From the NCBI RefSeq assembly GCF_900172325.1, contig NZ_FWFR01000001.1, forward strand, positions 620,001 through 684,000: a stretch of DNA of 64,000 nucleotides, in the 5' to 3' direction. The notes under the pieces were generated by a model. It did not search any database. It was not told the origin of the DNA and saw nothing but the letters and a program-made list of their open reading frames with translations. The position numbers were made by a program, and so were the translations under genes. Positions within the stretch are counted from its first letter, which is position 1, and each line of letters starts with the position of its first letter. Below, piece after piece: positions 1 through 9,406 of this stretch. This DNA is from Oceanibacterium hippocampi. Its GTDB lineage: Bacteria > Pseudomonadota > Alphaproteobacteria > Sneathiellales > Sneathiellaceae.

Positions 1-375
1 CAGGATGCCCGCTTCGGCCCGCCGGCCTATGACCTCGTCTCGCTGCTGCGCGACGCGCGCCGCGACGTCGATCCGACGATGGCCGAGCGTCTCCTGAAGA
101 TCTATGCGACGGCTACCGGACTCAATCGTTCCGCATTGGAAACAAGCTTTGCGCTGCTTGTGGTGCATCGCCAGGCGCGGATTCTCGGGATATTCGCCCG
201 CCTCGCCCGGCTGTCCGGAAAGACACGCTATCTGGTACATATCCCCCGGCTCTGGCGCCATATCGAGGCGGCGCTCGGCCATCCGGCGCTGCAACCGCTG
301 GCGACATGGTATGACGCCCATGTCCCGGCGCCGCGCCGTGGCGTGCTTACGGAAGATGCGTTCGTCGGGGAGTAG
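1..375 (+). CDS. amgK: AmgK-type anomeric sugar kinase, C-terminal part (5' truncated by window edge)
   Basis: Open from base 1 in the frame that ends at 375, so only the last 124 residues are here. The visible start QDARFGPPAYDL is the metal-binding Asp region of the aminoglycoside phosphotransferase (APH) fold. It is followed by a helical C-terminal lobe. AmgK phosphorylates the anomeric carbon of N-acetylmuramate and N-acetylglucosamine in cell-wall recycling. The next gene, 8 bases downstream, is a MurU-like nucleotidyltransferase that uses the AmgK product, and this pair supports the call. The N-lobe and main catalytic loop lie outside the window, so a generic APH-family kinase cannot be excluded from this fragment alone. 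Confidence 0.8.
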   Translation, partial: QDARFGPPAYDLVSLLRDARRDVDPTMAERLLKIYATATGLNRSALETSFALLVVHRQARILGIFARLARLSGKTRYLVHIPRLWRHIEAALGHPALQPLATWYDAHVPAPRRGVLTEDAFVGE

Positions 376-382
376 CGAAACG

Positions 383-1105
383 ATGCAGGGCAAGGGACCC
401 GCGCAGGCAATGATTCTGGCCGCCGGACGCGGCGAGCGGCTCCGGCCGCTGACCGATTCGACCCCGAAGCCGCTGGTCCGGCTGGCCGGGCGGCCGGTCA
501 TCGACCGGGTGATCGATCGTCTGGTCGCCGTCGGCGTCCGCCGCCTCGTGGTCAATGTCCACCATCTCCCGGACCAGGTGATCGACCATATGGGCAAGCG
601 CGAGACGCCGACCGAGATCATCATATCGGACGAGCGCGACATGCTGCTCGATACCGGCGGCGGGATCGCCCGGGCACGGCACCATTTCGACGGAGAACCC
701 TTCTATGCGGTCAACGGCGACGTCGTCTGGCGCGACGCGCTCGGTGATTCGCTTGCCGCCCTCGCCACTGCATACGATCCGGCGCGGATGGATGCGCTGC
801 TGCTGCTTGTCCCGACCGTTTCCGCCCGGAACTATCAAGGGCGCGGAGACTTCCTGATGGCCCCCGACGGCCGTCTGATCCGCCGTCCCGAACGGAAACT
901 GGCGCCCTTCGTCTATTCCGGCGTGCAGATCCTGTCGCCGGCGCTGTTCGACGGTTGCCCCGACGGCCGCTTCTCGCTCAATCTGCTCTATGACCGGGCG
1001 GCCGAGGCGGGCCGGCTGTTCGGCCTGCGCCACGACGGTGACTGGTTCGACGTCGGCACCCCGGAAACCCTCGCCCAGGCGGAGAAGGCACTGACAAGAC
1101 AATGA
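383..1105 (+). CDS. murU: MurNAc-1-phosphate uridylyltransferase (MurU-like nucleotidyltransferase)
   Basis: 240 residues starting at the ATG at 383. The same frame is open further upstream but there overlaps amgK. The N-terminus has the nucleotidyltransferase signature LAAGRGERLRPLT followed by PKPL, as in sugar-1-phosphate nucleotidyltransferases. A metal-binding Asp lies in VNGDVVW. The enzyme is expected to convert MurNAc alpha-1-phosphate and UTP to UDP-MurNAc, which lets recycled muropeptide sugar bypass the fosfomycin-sensitive MurA step. It follows amgK directly and overlaps addB by 4 bases (ATGA), so it is translationally coupled. On sequence alone it could be another hexose-1-phosphate nucleotidyltransferase; the amgK neighbour favours MurU. 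Confidence 0.85.
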   Translation: MQGKGPAQAMILAAGRGERLRPLTDSTPKPLVRLAGRPVIDRVIDRLVAVGVRRLVVNVHHLPDQVIDHMGKRETPTEIIISDERDMLLDTGGGIARARHHFDGEPFYAVNGDVVWRDALGDSLAALATAYDPARMDALLLLVPTVSARNYQGRGDFLMAPDGRLIRRPERKLAPFVYSGVQILSPALFDGCPDGRFSLNLLYDRAAEAGRLFGLRHDGDWFDVGTPETLAQAEKALTRQ

Positions 1106-4098
1106 GCGGCGAGGCCGAGACGCAGAGACTGGCGCCGTCGGCCGCGGCCCGACCCGCGGCGCGGAACGTCTTCGCGATCCCGGCCCATGTCCCGTTCGTC
1201 GATGCGCTGGCGCGCGGCCTGCTCGCCCGGCATGGCGACGATCCGCTGACGCTCTCGCGGGTGACGCTTTTCCTACCGACCCGCCGTGCCCTTCCCGCCC
1301 TCCGCTCCGCCTTCCTCCGGCAAATGGACGGCAAGGCGACCCTGCTGCCGCAGATGCGCCCGCTCGGCGACGTCGACGACATGTTCGAGGCGCCTGGTCT
1401 GCCGGCGGACGGTCCGGAACTGGCCGATCTGGCGCCGCCGATCTCGCAATTGCGCCGCCTGTTGATGCTGACCCGGCTGGTCCGCGCGCGGCCGCCGTCG
1501 CCGGGCTCGGCCCAGGCCGCGGCGCTCGCGGCCTCGCTCGCCCGCCTGCTCGACCAGATGCAGACGGAGGGCCGACGCTTCGACGACCTGGCACGGATCG
1601 TCCCGGCCGAGCTTGCCGTTCATTGGCAGGAGATTCTCGAATTCCTGACCATCGTCAGCGCGCGCTGGCCGGAAATCCTTGCCGAGCAGGGACTGACCGA
1701 TCCGGCCCTGCATCGCGATGCGCGGCTCCGCGCGCTGGCCTCGCGCTGGTCCGCAACGCCGCCCGGAGACCCGGTCTACGCCGCCGGTTCGACCGGTTCG
1801 ATCCCGGCGACGGCCGCCCTGCTCGGCATCATCGCCGGGCTGCCCGGCGGCGCCGTCGTCCTGCCGGGCCTCGATCGCGGGCTGGACTGGGCCGATGCCG
1901 CGCTGATCGCCGCCGACCCGGCTCACCCACAGCATGGCATGGTCAGCCTGCTTGCCGGTTTCGGCATGGCGCCCGAGGAGGTTCGCGACTGGCATCCCTG
2001 GCCGGGCGAGGAGCACGGCGCAGGGCGCACGGCGCTGGTCGCCGCGGCTCTCCTTCCGGCGGCGGCGACCGATCGCTGGCGAACGCTCCGGATCGCCGGC
2101 GATCCCGGGCTCGACCGGGTCAGCCGAATCGACTGCCCCGGCGCGCGCGAGGAAGCGGCGGTCATCGCCCTGCTGTTGCGCGGGGCGCTGGAAACGCCGG
2201 GCCGGACCGCTGCCCTGGTGACCCCCGATCGCGGCCTGGCGCGCCGGGTCGCGGCCGAACTGGCGCGCTGGCAGATCGACATCGACGATTCGGCCGGACA
2301 GCCGCTCGCCGCGAGCCCGGTCGGAAGCTATCTCCGGCTGGTCGCGGCGATGGCCGCCGAGCGGGCCGCGCCGGTGACCCTGCTGGCGACGCTCAAGCAT
2401 CCGCTCGCCGCCGGCGGCGAACGGCCGGCCGATTTCCGGCGCGGCGTTCGATTGCTCGAACGACGGCTGCTGCGTGGCCCGCGTCCGGCGGCCGGTGTCG
2501 GGACGCTGCTCACCCTTGCCCGCGAGGATGGCGATGCCGGACGGCTGGTGCCGCAACTCGAACGGCTTGCCGCGGCGCTCGCGCCGCTCGACGACCTGAT
2601 AGCGCGCCGGACGGTGCCTCTCGGTGCGCTGATCGATGCCCATCTCGCCCTCGCCGAATGGCTCGCCGCGAGCGATCAGGAGGCCGGTGCCGAGCGACTC
2701 TGGCGCGGCGACGACGGCGAGACGGCGGCCGATTTCCTGCGCGAGCTGCGCGAGGCGGCCGAGGTCCTGCCCGAGGTCGAGCCCCGGCAATGGCCGGCGC
2801 TGTTCGAGGTCCTGCTCGACGGGCAGGTCGTCCGCGCCGCCTATGGCCGGCATCCGCGGCTCTCGATCTGGGGGCCGCTGGAGGCCCGGCTGCAGCAGGC
2901 CGACCTGCTGATCCTGGGGGCGCTCAACGAGGGTAGCTGGCCGGCCGAGACGAGCGCCGATCCGTGGTTCAGCGCGCCCATGCGGGCCGCCCTCGGACTG
3001 CCGCCGGCGGAGCGCGGGATCGGGCTCGCGGCGCATGACTTCCAGCAGGCGATGGGCGCCCCGGAGGTCGTCCTGACCCGGGCCGAGAAGGTCGATGGCA
3101 CACCGACCGTGCCGTCCCGCTGGCTGCTCCGCCTCGACATGCTGATGCAGCGGCATGGTCTCCGCTTCGACGAGGTCCGGGCCCGTGACCTGCTCGCCTG
3201 GCAGGCCCGACAGGACGCCGCCGATAGCGTGCGCCCGGCCGCGCCGCCGGCGCCCCGGCCACCGGTGGCGGCGCGGCCGACCCGGCTCTCGGTGACCCGG
3301 ATCGAGGCATGGATGAAGGATCCCTACCAGATCTTCGCCCGCGACATCCTGAAGCTGAAGCCGCTGGACGCGATCGCGGCCGAGCCGGACGCGGCGGCCC
3401 GCGGCAGCATCATCCACGATGCCCTCGATCGTTTCGTCGCTGCCTGTCCGGACGTCCTGCCGCCGGATGCCGAGACCCGGCTGCTGGCTCTCGGGCGGGA
3501 CGCCTTCGGCGCGCTGCTGCTGCGGCCGGCGGTCTGGGGCTTCTGGTGGCCGCGCTATGTCCGCATCGTCCGCTGGTTCGTCGAATACGAGCGGGAGCGC
3601 CGCAAGGGCGCGCGAACCCTGGCTACCGAGGTCAAGGGCCGGCTCGAGATCGCGGGCGGCTTCTGCCTGACCGCCACCGCGGACCGTATCGATCGTTTCG
3701 ATCATGGCACGATATCTATCGTCGACTACAAGACCGGGAGCCCGCCCTCGAAACCGATGGTCGATGCCGGCCTCGCCCCGCAGCTTCCGCTCGAGGCGGC
3801 GATCGCCGCGGCCGGCGGCTTCGACGGTATCGAGGCGCTCCCGGCCGAGGAGCTGCTTTATATCCGGCTCGGTGGCGGCGAGCCGCCGGGCGAGGCGCTG
3901 CCGGTCAAGAGCCCGACCGACGAGCTCGTCGCGCAGTCGCTCGCCGGGCTCGAACGGCTGGTCGCGCTGTTCGCCGATCCGGCGACGCCCTATCTCTGTC
4001 GGCCGCGCCCGGAACTGCCGAATGCCTTCAGCGACTATGATCACCTGGCGCGGGTCCGGGAATGGGCGACGCCGGGCGGCGACGGGAGCGAGGGATGA
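1102..4098 (+). CDS. addB: Double-strand break repair protein AddB (alphaproteobacterial type)
   Basis: 998 residues, the usual size for alphaproteobacterial AddB. The N-terminal region is a divergent helicase-like domain with the PTRRALPAL segment near residue 58. The C-terminal third is a PD-(D/E)XK nuclease domain: RGSIIHDALDRF near 770, then TADRIDR and IVDYKTG near 860-875, supplying the catalytic Asp and Lys. AddB pairs with AddA as a helicase-nuclease that resects DNA double-strand ends to load RecA, the counterpart of RecBCD. The start overlaps murU by 4 bases and the stop overlaps addA by 4 bases. Confidence 0.93.
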   Translation: MSGEAETQRLAPSAAARPAARNVFAIPAHVPFVDALARGLLARHGDDPLTLSRVTLFLPTRRALPALRSAFLRQMDGKATLLPQMRPLGDVDDMFEAPGLPADGPELADLAPPISQLRRLLMLTRLVRARPPSPGSAQAAALAASLARLLDQMQTEGRRFDDLARIVPAELAVHWQEILEFLTIVSARWPEILAEQGLTDPALHRDARLRALASRWSATPPGDPVYAAGSTGSIPATAALLGIIAGLPGGAVVLPGLDRGLDWADAALIAADPAHPQHGMVSLLAGFGMAPEEVRDWHPWPGEEHGAGRTALVAAALLPAAATDRWRTLRIAGDPGLDRVSRIDCPGAREEAAVIALLLRGALETPGRTAALVTPDRGLARRVAAELARWQIDIDDSAGQPLAASPVGSYLRLVAAMAAERAAPVTLLATLKHPLAAGGERPADFRRGVRLLERRLLRGPRPAAGVGTLLTLAREDGDAGRLVPQLERLAAALAPLDDLIARRTVPLGALIDAHLALAEWLAASDQEAGAERLWRGDDGETAADFLRELREAAEVLPEVEPRQWPALFEVLLDGQVVRAAYGRHPRLSIWGPLEARLQQADLLILGALNEGSWPAETSADPWFSAPMRAALGLPPAERGIGLAAHDFQQAMGAPEVVLTRAEKVDGTPTVPSRWLLRLDMLMQRHGLRFDEVRARDLLAWQARQDAADSVRPAAPPAPRPPVAARPTRLSVTRIEAWMKDPYQIFARDILKLKPLDAIAAEPDAAARGSIIHDALDRFVAACPDVLPPDAETRLLALGRDAFGALLLRPAVWGFWWPRYVRIVRWFVEYERERRKGARTLATEVKGRLEIAGGFCLTATADRIDRFDHGTISIVDYKTGSPPSKPMVDAGLAPQLPLEAAIAAAGGFDGIEALPAEELLYIRLGGGEPPGEALPVKSPTDELVAQSLAGLERLVALFADPATPYLCRPRPELPNAFSDYDHLARVREWATPGGDGSEG

Positions 4099-7000
4099 CG
4101 ATCGAGCAACGGCGCGCCGCCGATCCCGCCTCCTCGGTCTGGGTGTCGGCTTCCGCCGGGTCCGGCAAGACCCGGGTCCTGGTCGACCGCACGCTCCGCC
4201 TGCTGCTCGAGGGGGTGGCGCCCGAGCGCATCCTCTGCATCACCTTCACCAAGGCGGCGGCGGCCGAGATGGCGAACCGGCTGAGCGCTGAGCTCGGCCG
4301 CTGGACCGCCTGGGACGACGACCGGTTGGGGCAGGAGATCGAGGCGCTGGAAGGCGACCGGCCCGGTCCCGAGCGGCTCGCTTCGGCCCGTCGCCTGTTT
4401 GCCCGTGTCCTCGACACGCCCGGCGGGTTGAAACTGCGCACCATTCATTCCTTCTGCGAATCGATCCTTGGACGCTTTCCGGTCGAGGCCGATCTGGCGC
4501 CCCATTTCGAGGTCCTTGACGAACGCGGTGCGGCGGAGCTCATGTCCGAATCGCTGGACGGCGTGCTGGCCCGCGCGAAGGACGACCCGGACGGTCGGCT
4601 CGGCACGGCGCTCGCCGCGATCAGCGCCCGGGTGAGCGAGCAGGACTTCCATGCGATCGTCCGCGACTTCCTCGGCCAGCGCGGCCGTTTCGGCGGGCAG
4701 TTCGCCGACGAACAGGCGCTTGCCGGCTCGGTCGACCGTCTGCGCCGGTATCTCGGCCTGGCGGAGGGCGAAGACGCTGACAGCCTGCGCCGGGACGCCT
4801 GCCGGGATGACGCCTTCGATCCGCCGGCGCTCAGGCGTGCGGTCGAGGCGCTTCTGCAGGGCGGCAAGACGGACGGTGAACGGGCCGCCGCGATGGCCGA
4901 CTGGCTCGCCGCCGACACCGAGGGCCGGCTCGACCGGCTCGACGGCTATCTCGACCAGTTCTTCACCCGGGCCGGCGCCGCGCGCGCCAGGCTTGCCACC
5001 GCCGGCGCGCTCAAGGCCGATCCGGGCGTCGCGGACATCCTGTCGACCGAACTCGCCCGGCTGGAGACCCTCCGGGAACGGTTGCGGGCGGCTTCCGTCT
5101 TCGCCTCTAGCGCGGCGTTGCTCGAACTCGGCGCCACGATCGTCCGGCTGTACGAGGCCGAGAAGAGCCGCCTCGCCCGCCTCGACTTCGACGACCTGAT
5201 CCTGAAAACGCGCGACCTTCTGGCCCATCCGGGACGGGCCCCCTGGGTGCTCTTCAAGCTCGACGGCGGCCTCGATCACGTGCTGATCGACGAGGCCCAG
5301 GATACCAGCCCGGCGCAATGGGAGATCGTCCAGCATCTGGTCGAGGAATTCTTTGCCGGCGAGGGCGTTCGCGGCACCGAACGCACGCTGTTCGTCGTCG
5401 GCGACGAGAAGCAGTCGATCTATTCCTTCCAGGGCGCCGACCTGGCCGCCTTCGAGGCGCGCCGGCGCTTCTTCTCCGATCGGGTGCGCGAGGCCGCGCA
5501 GCGCTGGGACGAGGTCCCGCTCAGCCGCTCCTTCCGTTCGATCCCGGTCGTGCTCGATCTCGTCGACCGCTGTTTCGAGCCCGCTGCCGTGCGCGAGGGC
5601 GTGATCGCCCGTGGCGACTGGGTCCGCCATGTCGCCCATCGCGCGACCGATGGCGGGCTGGTCGAGCTCTGGCCGCCGGTGGTGCCGGGGCCGGCCACCC
5701 CGACCGAGCCCTGGGCACCGCCGCTGGAACAGCAATCGGCGCGCTCGGCCGACGCGGTGCTCGCCCGCCGTATCGCCGAGCGGATCCGGGGTTGGCTCGA
5801 GAGCGGCGAGCCGTTGGCCGCCAAGGGTCGCCCGGTGCAGCCGGGTGACATCATGATCCTGGTGCGCCGGCGCAGCGCCTTCTTCGAAGAGATGGTGCGC
5901 GCCCTGAAGCTTGCGCGGGTGCCGGTCGCCGGCGCCGATCGCATGGTGCTGACCGAACAGCTCGCGGTCATGGATCTCCTGTCGCTCGCCCGCTTCCTGC
6001 TGCTGCCGGAGGACGAATTGTCGCTGGCCGAGGTCCTGAAGGGTCCGCTTGTCGGCTTCGATGACGATGCGCTGTTCGACCTCGCCTACGGGCGGACCGG
6101 GAAGCTCTGGCCGACCCTCGTCGGCCGGCGGGAGGAACGGCCGGATTTCGGCGCCGCGCACGACCTCCTCGCCGGACTTCTGGCACGCGTCGACTACGAT
6201 CCGCCCTTCGAGCTGTTCGCTCGCCTGCTCGGTGCCGGCGGCGGGCGTCGACGCCTGCTCGCCCGGCTCGGTCCAGAGGCGAACGATCCGATCGACGAAT
6301 TCCTCAACCTGGCGCTGCTCTACCAGCGCCGGGAAACGCCGTCGCTGCAGGGCTTTCTGCACTGGATCGAGGCCGGCAGCGCCGACGTCAAGCGCGACCT
6401 GGAACAGGGCCGGAACGAGGTCCGCGTGCTTACCGTGCATGGCGCCAAGGGCCTGCAGGCGCCGATCGTCTTCCTGCCCGACACATGCGGGACGCCGCCG
6501 CACGATCCGCGCCTGCTCTGGGACCATTTCGAGGGCCGCCCGGTGATGCTCTGGCCGGTCAGGAGTGCCGACCGGGATGTCCGTGCGACCGCCTTGATCG
6601 AGCAGTCACGGACGGCCCGCGACGAGGAATACCGGCGGCTCCTGTATGTCGCGATGACGCGGGCCGAGGACCGGCTCTATGTCTGCGGCTGGGAAGGCAA
6701 GCGCGGCCGGCAGGAGGGCTGCTGGTACGACCTGATCGCGCCGGCCTTCGATACCGCCCGGACGGAAGAGCTGACGCTGCCCTCCGGCGATACGGTGCGC
6801 CGGATCACCCAATCGCAAAGCCGCGAGATCGAGGGGTCCGGGGCCGCGGACGAGGTTGCCGAGGCGGCACCGATGCCGGACTGGATCGACCGGTTGCCGG
6901 CGGCGGAACCGCGGCCGAGCCGGCCGCTGGCGCCGTCGCGAAGCCCGTCGGCCGAGCGCGCGGCGCGGTCCCCGGTCGGCGCGGAATCCGAGCGTCGTTT

Positions 7001-7487
7001 CCGTCGCGGCCGGATCGTCCATACCCTGCTGGAGCGGCTGCCCGAACTGCCGGCGGAGACGCGTGCCGAGGCGGCGGCGCGCTGGCTGGCGATGCCCGGG
7101 CACGGTCTCGACGGGGACGAACGGCGCGAGATCGCCGACGAGGTGCTGGCCATCCTTGGCGCCGCCGAGTTCGCGCCGCTGTTCGCGGCCGGCAGCCGGG
7201 CCGAGGTGCCACTGATCGGGCTGGTTGGCGGCGAAGTGGTCGCCGGCCAGGTCGACCGCATCGTTGTCGAGGCGGAACAGATCCTGATCGTCGACTACAA
7301 GAGCAACCGGCCATCGCCGCGGCGGATCGAGGACGTGCCAGCGCTGTATCTCCGCCAGATGGCGCTATACAGGGCGTTGCTGGGGGAAATCTATCCCGGC
7401 CGGCGGATCCGCTGCCTGCTGCTCTGGACCGACGCGCCGCATCTCATGGAACTGCCGGCGGACCGTCTCGCGAGCGCCCTCCCTTGA
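4095..7487 (+). CDS. addA: Double-strand break repair helicase-nuclease AddA
   Basis: 1130 residues from the ATG at 4095, which overlaps the addB stop (ATGA) and has GGGAGCGAGGG just upstream; an in-frame ATG at 4062 lies within addB and is less likely. UvrD/Rep-type helicase motifs occur in order: Walker A SAGSGKT near residue 20, TFTKAAAAEM, DEAQDTSPAQWE near 398, GDEKQSIYSFQGAD near 440, VHGAKGLQAP near 779 and VAMTRAEDRLYV near 850. The C-terminus is a nuclease domain with GQVDRI and IVDYKSNRP at about 1050-1070. It is the motor and second nuclease of AddAB. No motif looks damaged. Confidence 0.95.
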   Translation: MTIEQRRAADPASSVWVSASAGSGKTRVLVDRTLRLLLEGVAPERILCITFTKAAAAEMANRLSAELGRWTAWDDDRLGQEIEALEGDRPGPERLASARRLFARVLDTPGGLKLRTIHSFCESILGRFPVEADLAPHFEVLDERGAAELMSESLDGVLARAKDDPDGRLGTALAAISARVSEQDFHAIVRDFLGQRGRFGGQFADEQALAGSVDRLRRYLGLAEGEDADSLRRDACRDDAFDPPALRRAVEALLQGGKTDGERAAAMADWLAADTEGRLDRLDGYLDQFFTRAGAARARLATAGALKADPGVADILSTELARLETLRERLRAASVFASSAALLELGATIVRLYEAEKSRLARLDFDDLILKTRDLLAHPGRAPWVLFKLDGGLDHVLIDEAQDTSPAQWEIVQHLVEEFFAGEGVRGTERTLFVVGDEKQSIYSFQGADLAAFEARRRFFSDRVREAAQRWDEVPLSRSFRSIPVVLDLVDRCFEPAAVREGVIARGDWVRHVAHRATDGGLVELWPPVVPGPATPTEPWAPPLEQQSARSADAVLARRIAERIRGWLESGEPLAAKGRPVQPGDIMILVRRRSAFFEEMVRALKLARVPVAGADRMVLTEQLAVMDLLSLARFLLLPEDELSLAEVLKGPLVGFDDDALFDLAYGRTGKLWPTLVGRREERPDFGAAHDLLAGLLARVDYDPPFELFARLLGAGGGRRRLLARLGPEANDPIDEFLNLALLYQRRETPSLQGFLHWIEAGSADVKRDLEQGRNEVRVLTVHGAKGLQAPIVFLPDTCGTPPHDPRLLWDHFEGRPVMLWPVRSADRDVRATALIEQSRTARDEEYRRLLYVAMTRAEDRLYVCGWEGKRGRQEGCWYDLIAPAFDTARTEELTLPSGDTVRRITQSQSREIEGSGAADEVAEAAPMPDWIDRLPAAEPRPSRPLAPSRSPSAERAARSPVGAESERRFRRGRIVHTLLERLPELPAETRAEAAARWLAMPGHGLDGDERREIADEVLAILGAAEFAPLFAAGSRAEVPLIGLVGGEVVAGQVDRIVVEAEQILIVDYKSNRPSPRRIEDVPALYLRQMALYRALLGEIYPGRRIRCLLLWTDAPHLMELPADRLASALP

Positions 7488-7573
7488 CCTCGCGGGGGGG
7501 CGCCCATAGATTCGCATGACAGCCGGGCTGACCGGCTCCGGTAATGACGGCGCAGGCCGCGAGAGAGGACGAC

Positions 7574-7894
7574 ATGACCACCCAACACGTCAGCGATGGA
7601 TCGTTCGAAGACGACGTCCTGAAGGCGAAGGGCGCGACCCTGGTTGATTTCTGGGCGGAATGGTGCGGCCCCTGCCGCCAGATTGCCCCGTCGCTGGACG
7701 AGATCGCGACCGAGATGAACGGCAAGCTGACGCTCGCCAAGATCAATATCGACGACAACCCGATGACGCCGAGCCGCTATGGCGTGCGCGGCATCCCGAC
7801 TTTGATGCTGTTCAAGGACGGGCAGGTTGCCGGCACCAAGGTCGGTGCGTTGCCGAAGAGCAAGATCGTCGAGTGGATCGAATCGGTTCTCTGA
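7574..7894 (+). CDS. trxA: Thioredoxin
   Basis: 106 residues, the normal thioredoxin length, with the active site WCGPC (Cys31 and Cys34) and the cis-Pro segment RGIPTL. It reduces disulfides in cytoplasmic proteins and is itself reduced by thioredoxin reductase. The ATG at 7574 follows GAGAGAGGACGAC; the frame opens 10 codons earlier but without a better ribosome binding site. It lies 86 bases after addA in the same direction, a common alphaproteobacterial order, and is followed by a strong stem-loop terminator. Confidence 0.96.
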   Translation: MTTQHVSDGSFEDDVLKAKGATLVDFWAEWCGPCRQIAPSLDEIATEMNGKLTLAKINIDDNPMTPSRYGVRGIPTLMLFKDGQVAGTKVGALPKSKIVEWIESVL

Positions 7895-7934
7895 CCGGTT
7901 CCCGGCCAAAGCCGTGACAATCCATCAGACAGAC

Positions 7935-7961
7935 GACGCCGCGGCGGGAAGCCGCGGCGTC
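7935..7961 (+). terminator. Rho-independent terminator after trxA
   Basis: Perfect 11-bp stem, GACGCCGCGGC at 7935-7945 and GCCGCGGCGTC at 7951-7961, with a 5-base GGGAA loop and a T-rich tail TTTCGTTT. It lies 40 bases after the trxA stop and ends only about 40 bases before the next start. Confidence 0.85.
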
Positions 7962-8002
7962 TTTCGTTTCGACCCGGTGACCCTGGCAAGCGAGTTTTCC
8001 CG

Positions 8003-9406
8003 ATGACCCAGCGACCTGGATGGCCGGATCCCGAAGCCGGCCGGCGGGCCGCCGAGGCTTACCTGGCGGAACATCCGGACCTCGAGACCGTCGAACTGAT
8101 CGTCGTCGACAACAACGGTTTGCTGCGCGGCAAGCGCGTCGGGCCCGATCGCCTCGTCTCGGTGATGAGCGAGGGGATGCGGTTGCCGGGCTCGATCTTC
8201 GCCCTCGACGTGACCGGCGAGAACGTGACCGGCACGGGCCTGATCTGGGCGGTCGGCGATGCCGATCACCCGGTGCTGCCGGCGGACGGCGCCGTCCGGC
8301 CGGTGCCCTGGGCGAGCTTCCCGACCGCCCAGGTCCTGATGACCATGATCGACGACGACGGCACGCCGTTCCATGCCGACCCGCGCCAGACCCTGTGCCG
8401 GGTCGTCGAGCATTACACCGAGATGGGCCTGACGCCCGTGATGGCGCTTGAGCTCGAATTCTACCTGCTGGACAAGGAACGCGGCCCCGACGGCCGGCCG
8501 CAGCCGCCGCGTTCGCCGCACACCGGGCGGCGGGAACATGCGATCCAAGTCTACAGTCTCGACGATCTCGACGCCTTCGCCGAACTCTGGCGCGATATCT
8601 CGCGCGCGGCGCGGGCCCAGGATGTCCCGGCCGATACGGTGGTCTCGGAATATGCCCCGGGCCAGTACGAGTTCAACCTGAAGCATGTCGCCGATCCGGT
8701 CGCGGCGGCCGATCACGCGGTGCTGCTGAAGCGCATCATCGTCGAAACCGCCTGGCGTCACGGCGTCGAGGCGAGCTTCATGGCCAAGCCTTACGTGGAG
8801 CTCGCCGGTTCGGGCATGCACCTGCATATGAGCGTGCTGGACGAACAGGGCCGGAATGTCTTCGACGGCACCGGATCGAAGGCCGACGAACTGATCGCGC
8901 CGACGCTGGCGCATGCCATCGGGGGCCTGCAGAAGGGCATGCCGGAATCGATGGCGGTCTTCGTGCCGAACGTGAATTCCTTCCGACGCCTGCAGCCCGG
9001 CTCCTACGCGCCGCTCGCGCCGACCTGGGGGATCGACAACCGCACGGTGGCGCTGCGCGTGCCCTCCGACGGCGGGCTGGCCCGCCGGGTCGAGCATCGC
9101 GTCGCCGGTGCCGATGCCAATCCCTATCTGGCGACCGCCGCGGTGCTGGCCGCCGCTCACCGCGGCATCACCGAGGAGATCGAGCCGAGCGAACGCATCG
9201 CCGGAAATGCCTACGAGCAGGTTCCGCCCAGCCTGCCGACGACCTGGCCGGAGGCCCTGGCGGCCTATGACCGGGGCGAGATCCTGCCGGAGTATTTCGG
9301 ACGGGAGCATTGCAGCGTCTTCTCGGCCTGCAAGCATTTCGAGCGCCACAAGTTCGAGGCGATCATCACCGACCTCGAATATCGCTGGTATTACGGCTGC
9401 ATCTGA
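8003..9406 (+). CDS. Glutamine synthetase family protein, likely gamma-glutamyl-amine ligase (GlnT/PuuA-like)
   Basis: 467 residues. It has the beta-grasp N-domain and the catalytic barrel of type I glutamine synthetases: ELEFYL near residue 150 carries metal-binding Glu, SGMHLHMS near 270 is the ATP/glutamate segment, and NRTVALRVP with RVEHRV forms the C-terminal substrate region. I see no C-terminal adenylylation loop like that of GlnA. The family joins glutamate to ammonia or to amines such as putrescine, using ATP. It looks like the GlnT/PuuA side, but no polyamine catabolic genes are nearby, so the amine is unknown. Its 3' end overlaps convergent folC by 16 bases. Confidence 0.8.
   Translation: MTQRPGWPDPEAGRRAAEAYLAEHPDLETVELIVVDNNGLLRGKRVGPDRLVSVMSEGMRLPGSIFALDVTGENVTGTGLIWAVGDADHPVLPADGAVRPVPWASFPTAQVLMTMIDDDGTPFHADPRQTLCRVVEHYTEMGLTPVMALELEFYLLDKERGPDGRPQPPRSPHTGRREHAIQVYSLDDLDAFAELWRDISRAARAQDVPADTVVSEYAPGQYEFNLKHVADPVAAADHAVLLKRIIVETAWRHGVEASFMAKPYVELAGSGMHLHMSVLDEQGRNVFDGTGSKADELIAPTLAHAIGGLQKGMPESMAVFVPNVNSFRRLQPGSYAPLAPTWGIDNRTVALRVPSDGGLARRVEHRVAGADANPYLATAAVLAAAHRGITEEIEPSERIAGNAYEQVPPSLPTTWPEALAAYDRGEILPEYFGREHCSVFSACKHFERHKFEAIITDLEYRWYYGCI

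Noticed and set aside
1273-4044. 923-codon minus-strand open frame
   Set aside because: It is antisense to addB and has no recognisable domain.
4041-6527. 828-codon minus-strand open frame
   Set aside because: It is antisense to addA, which shows all helicase motifs.
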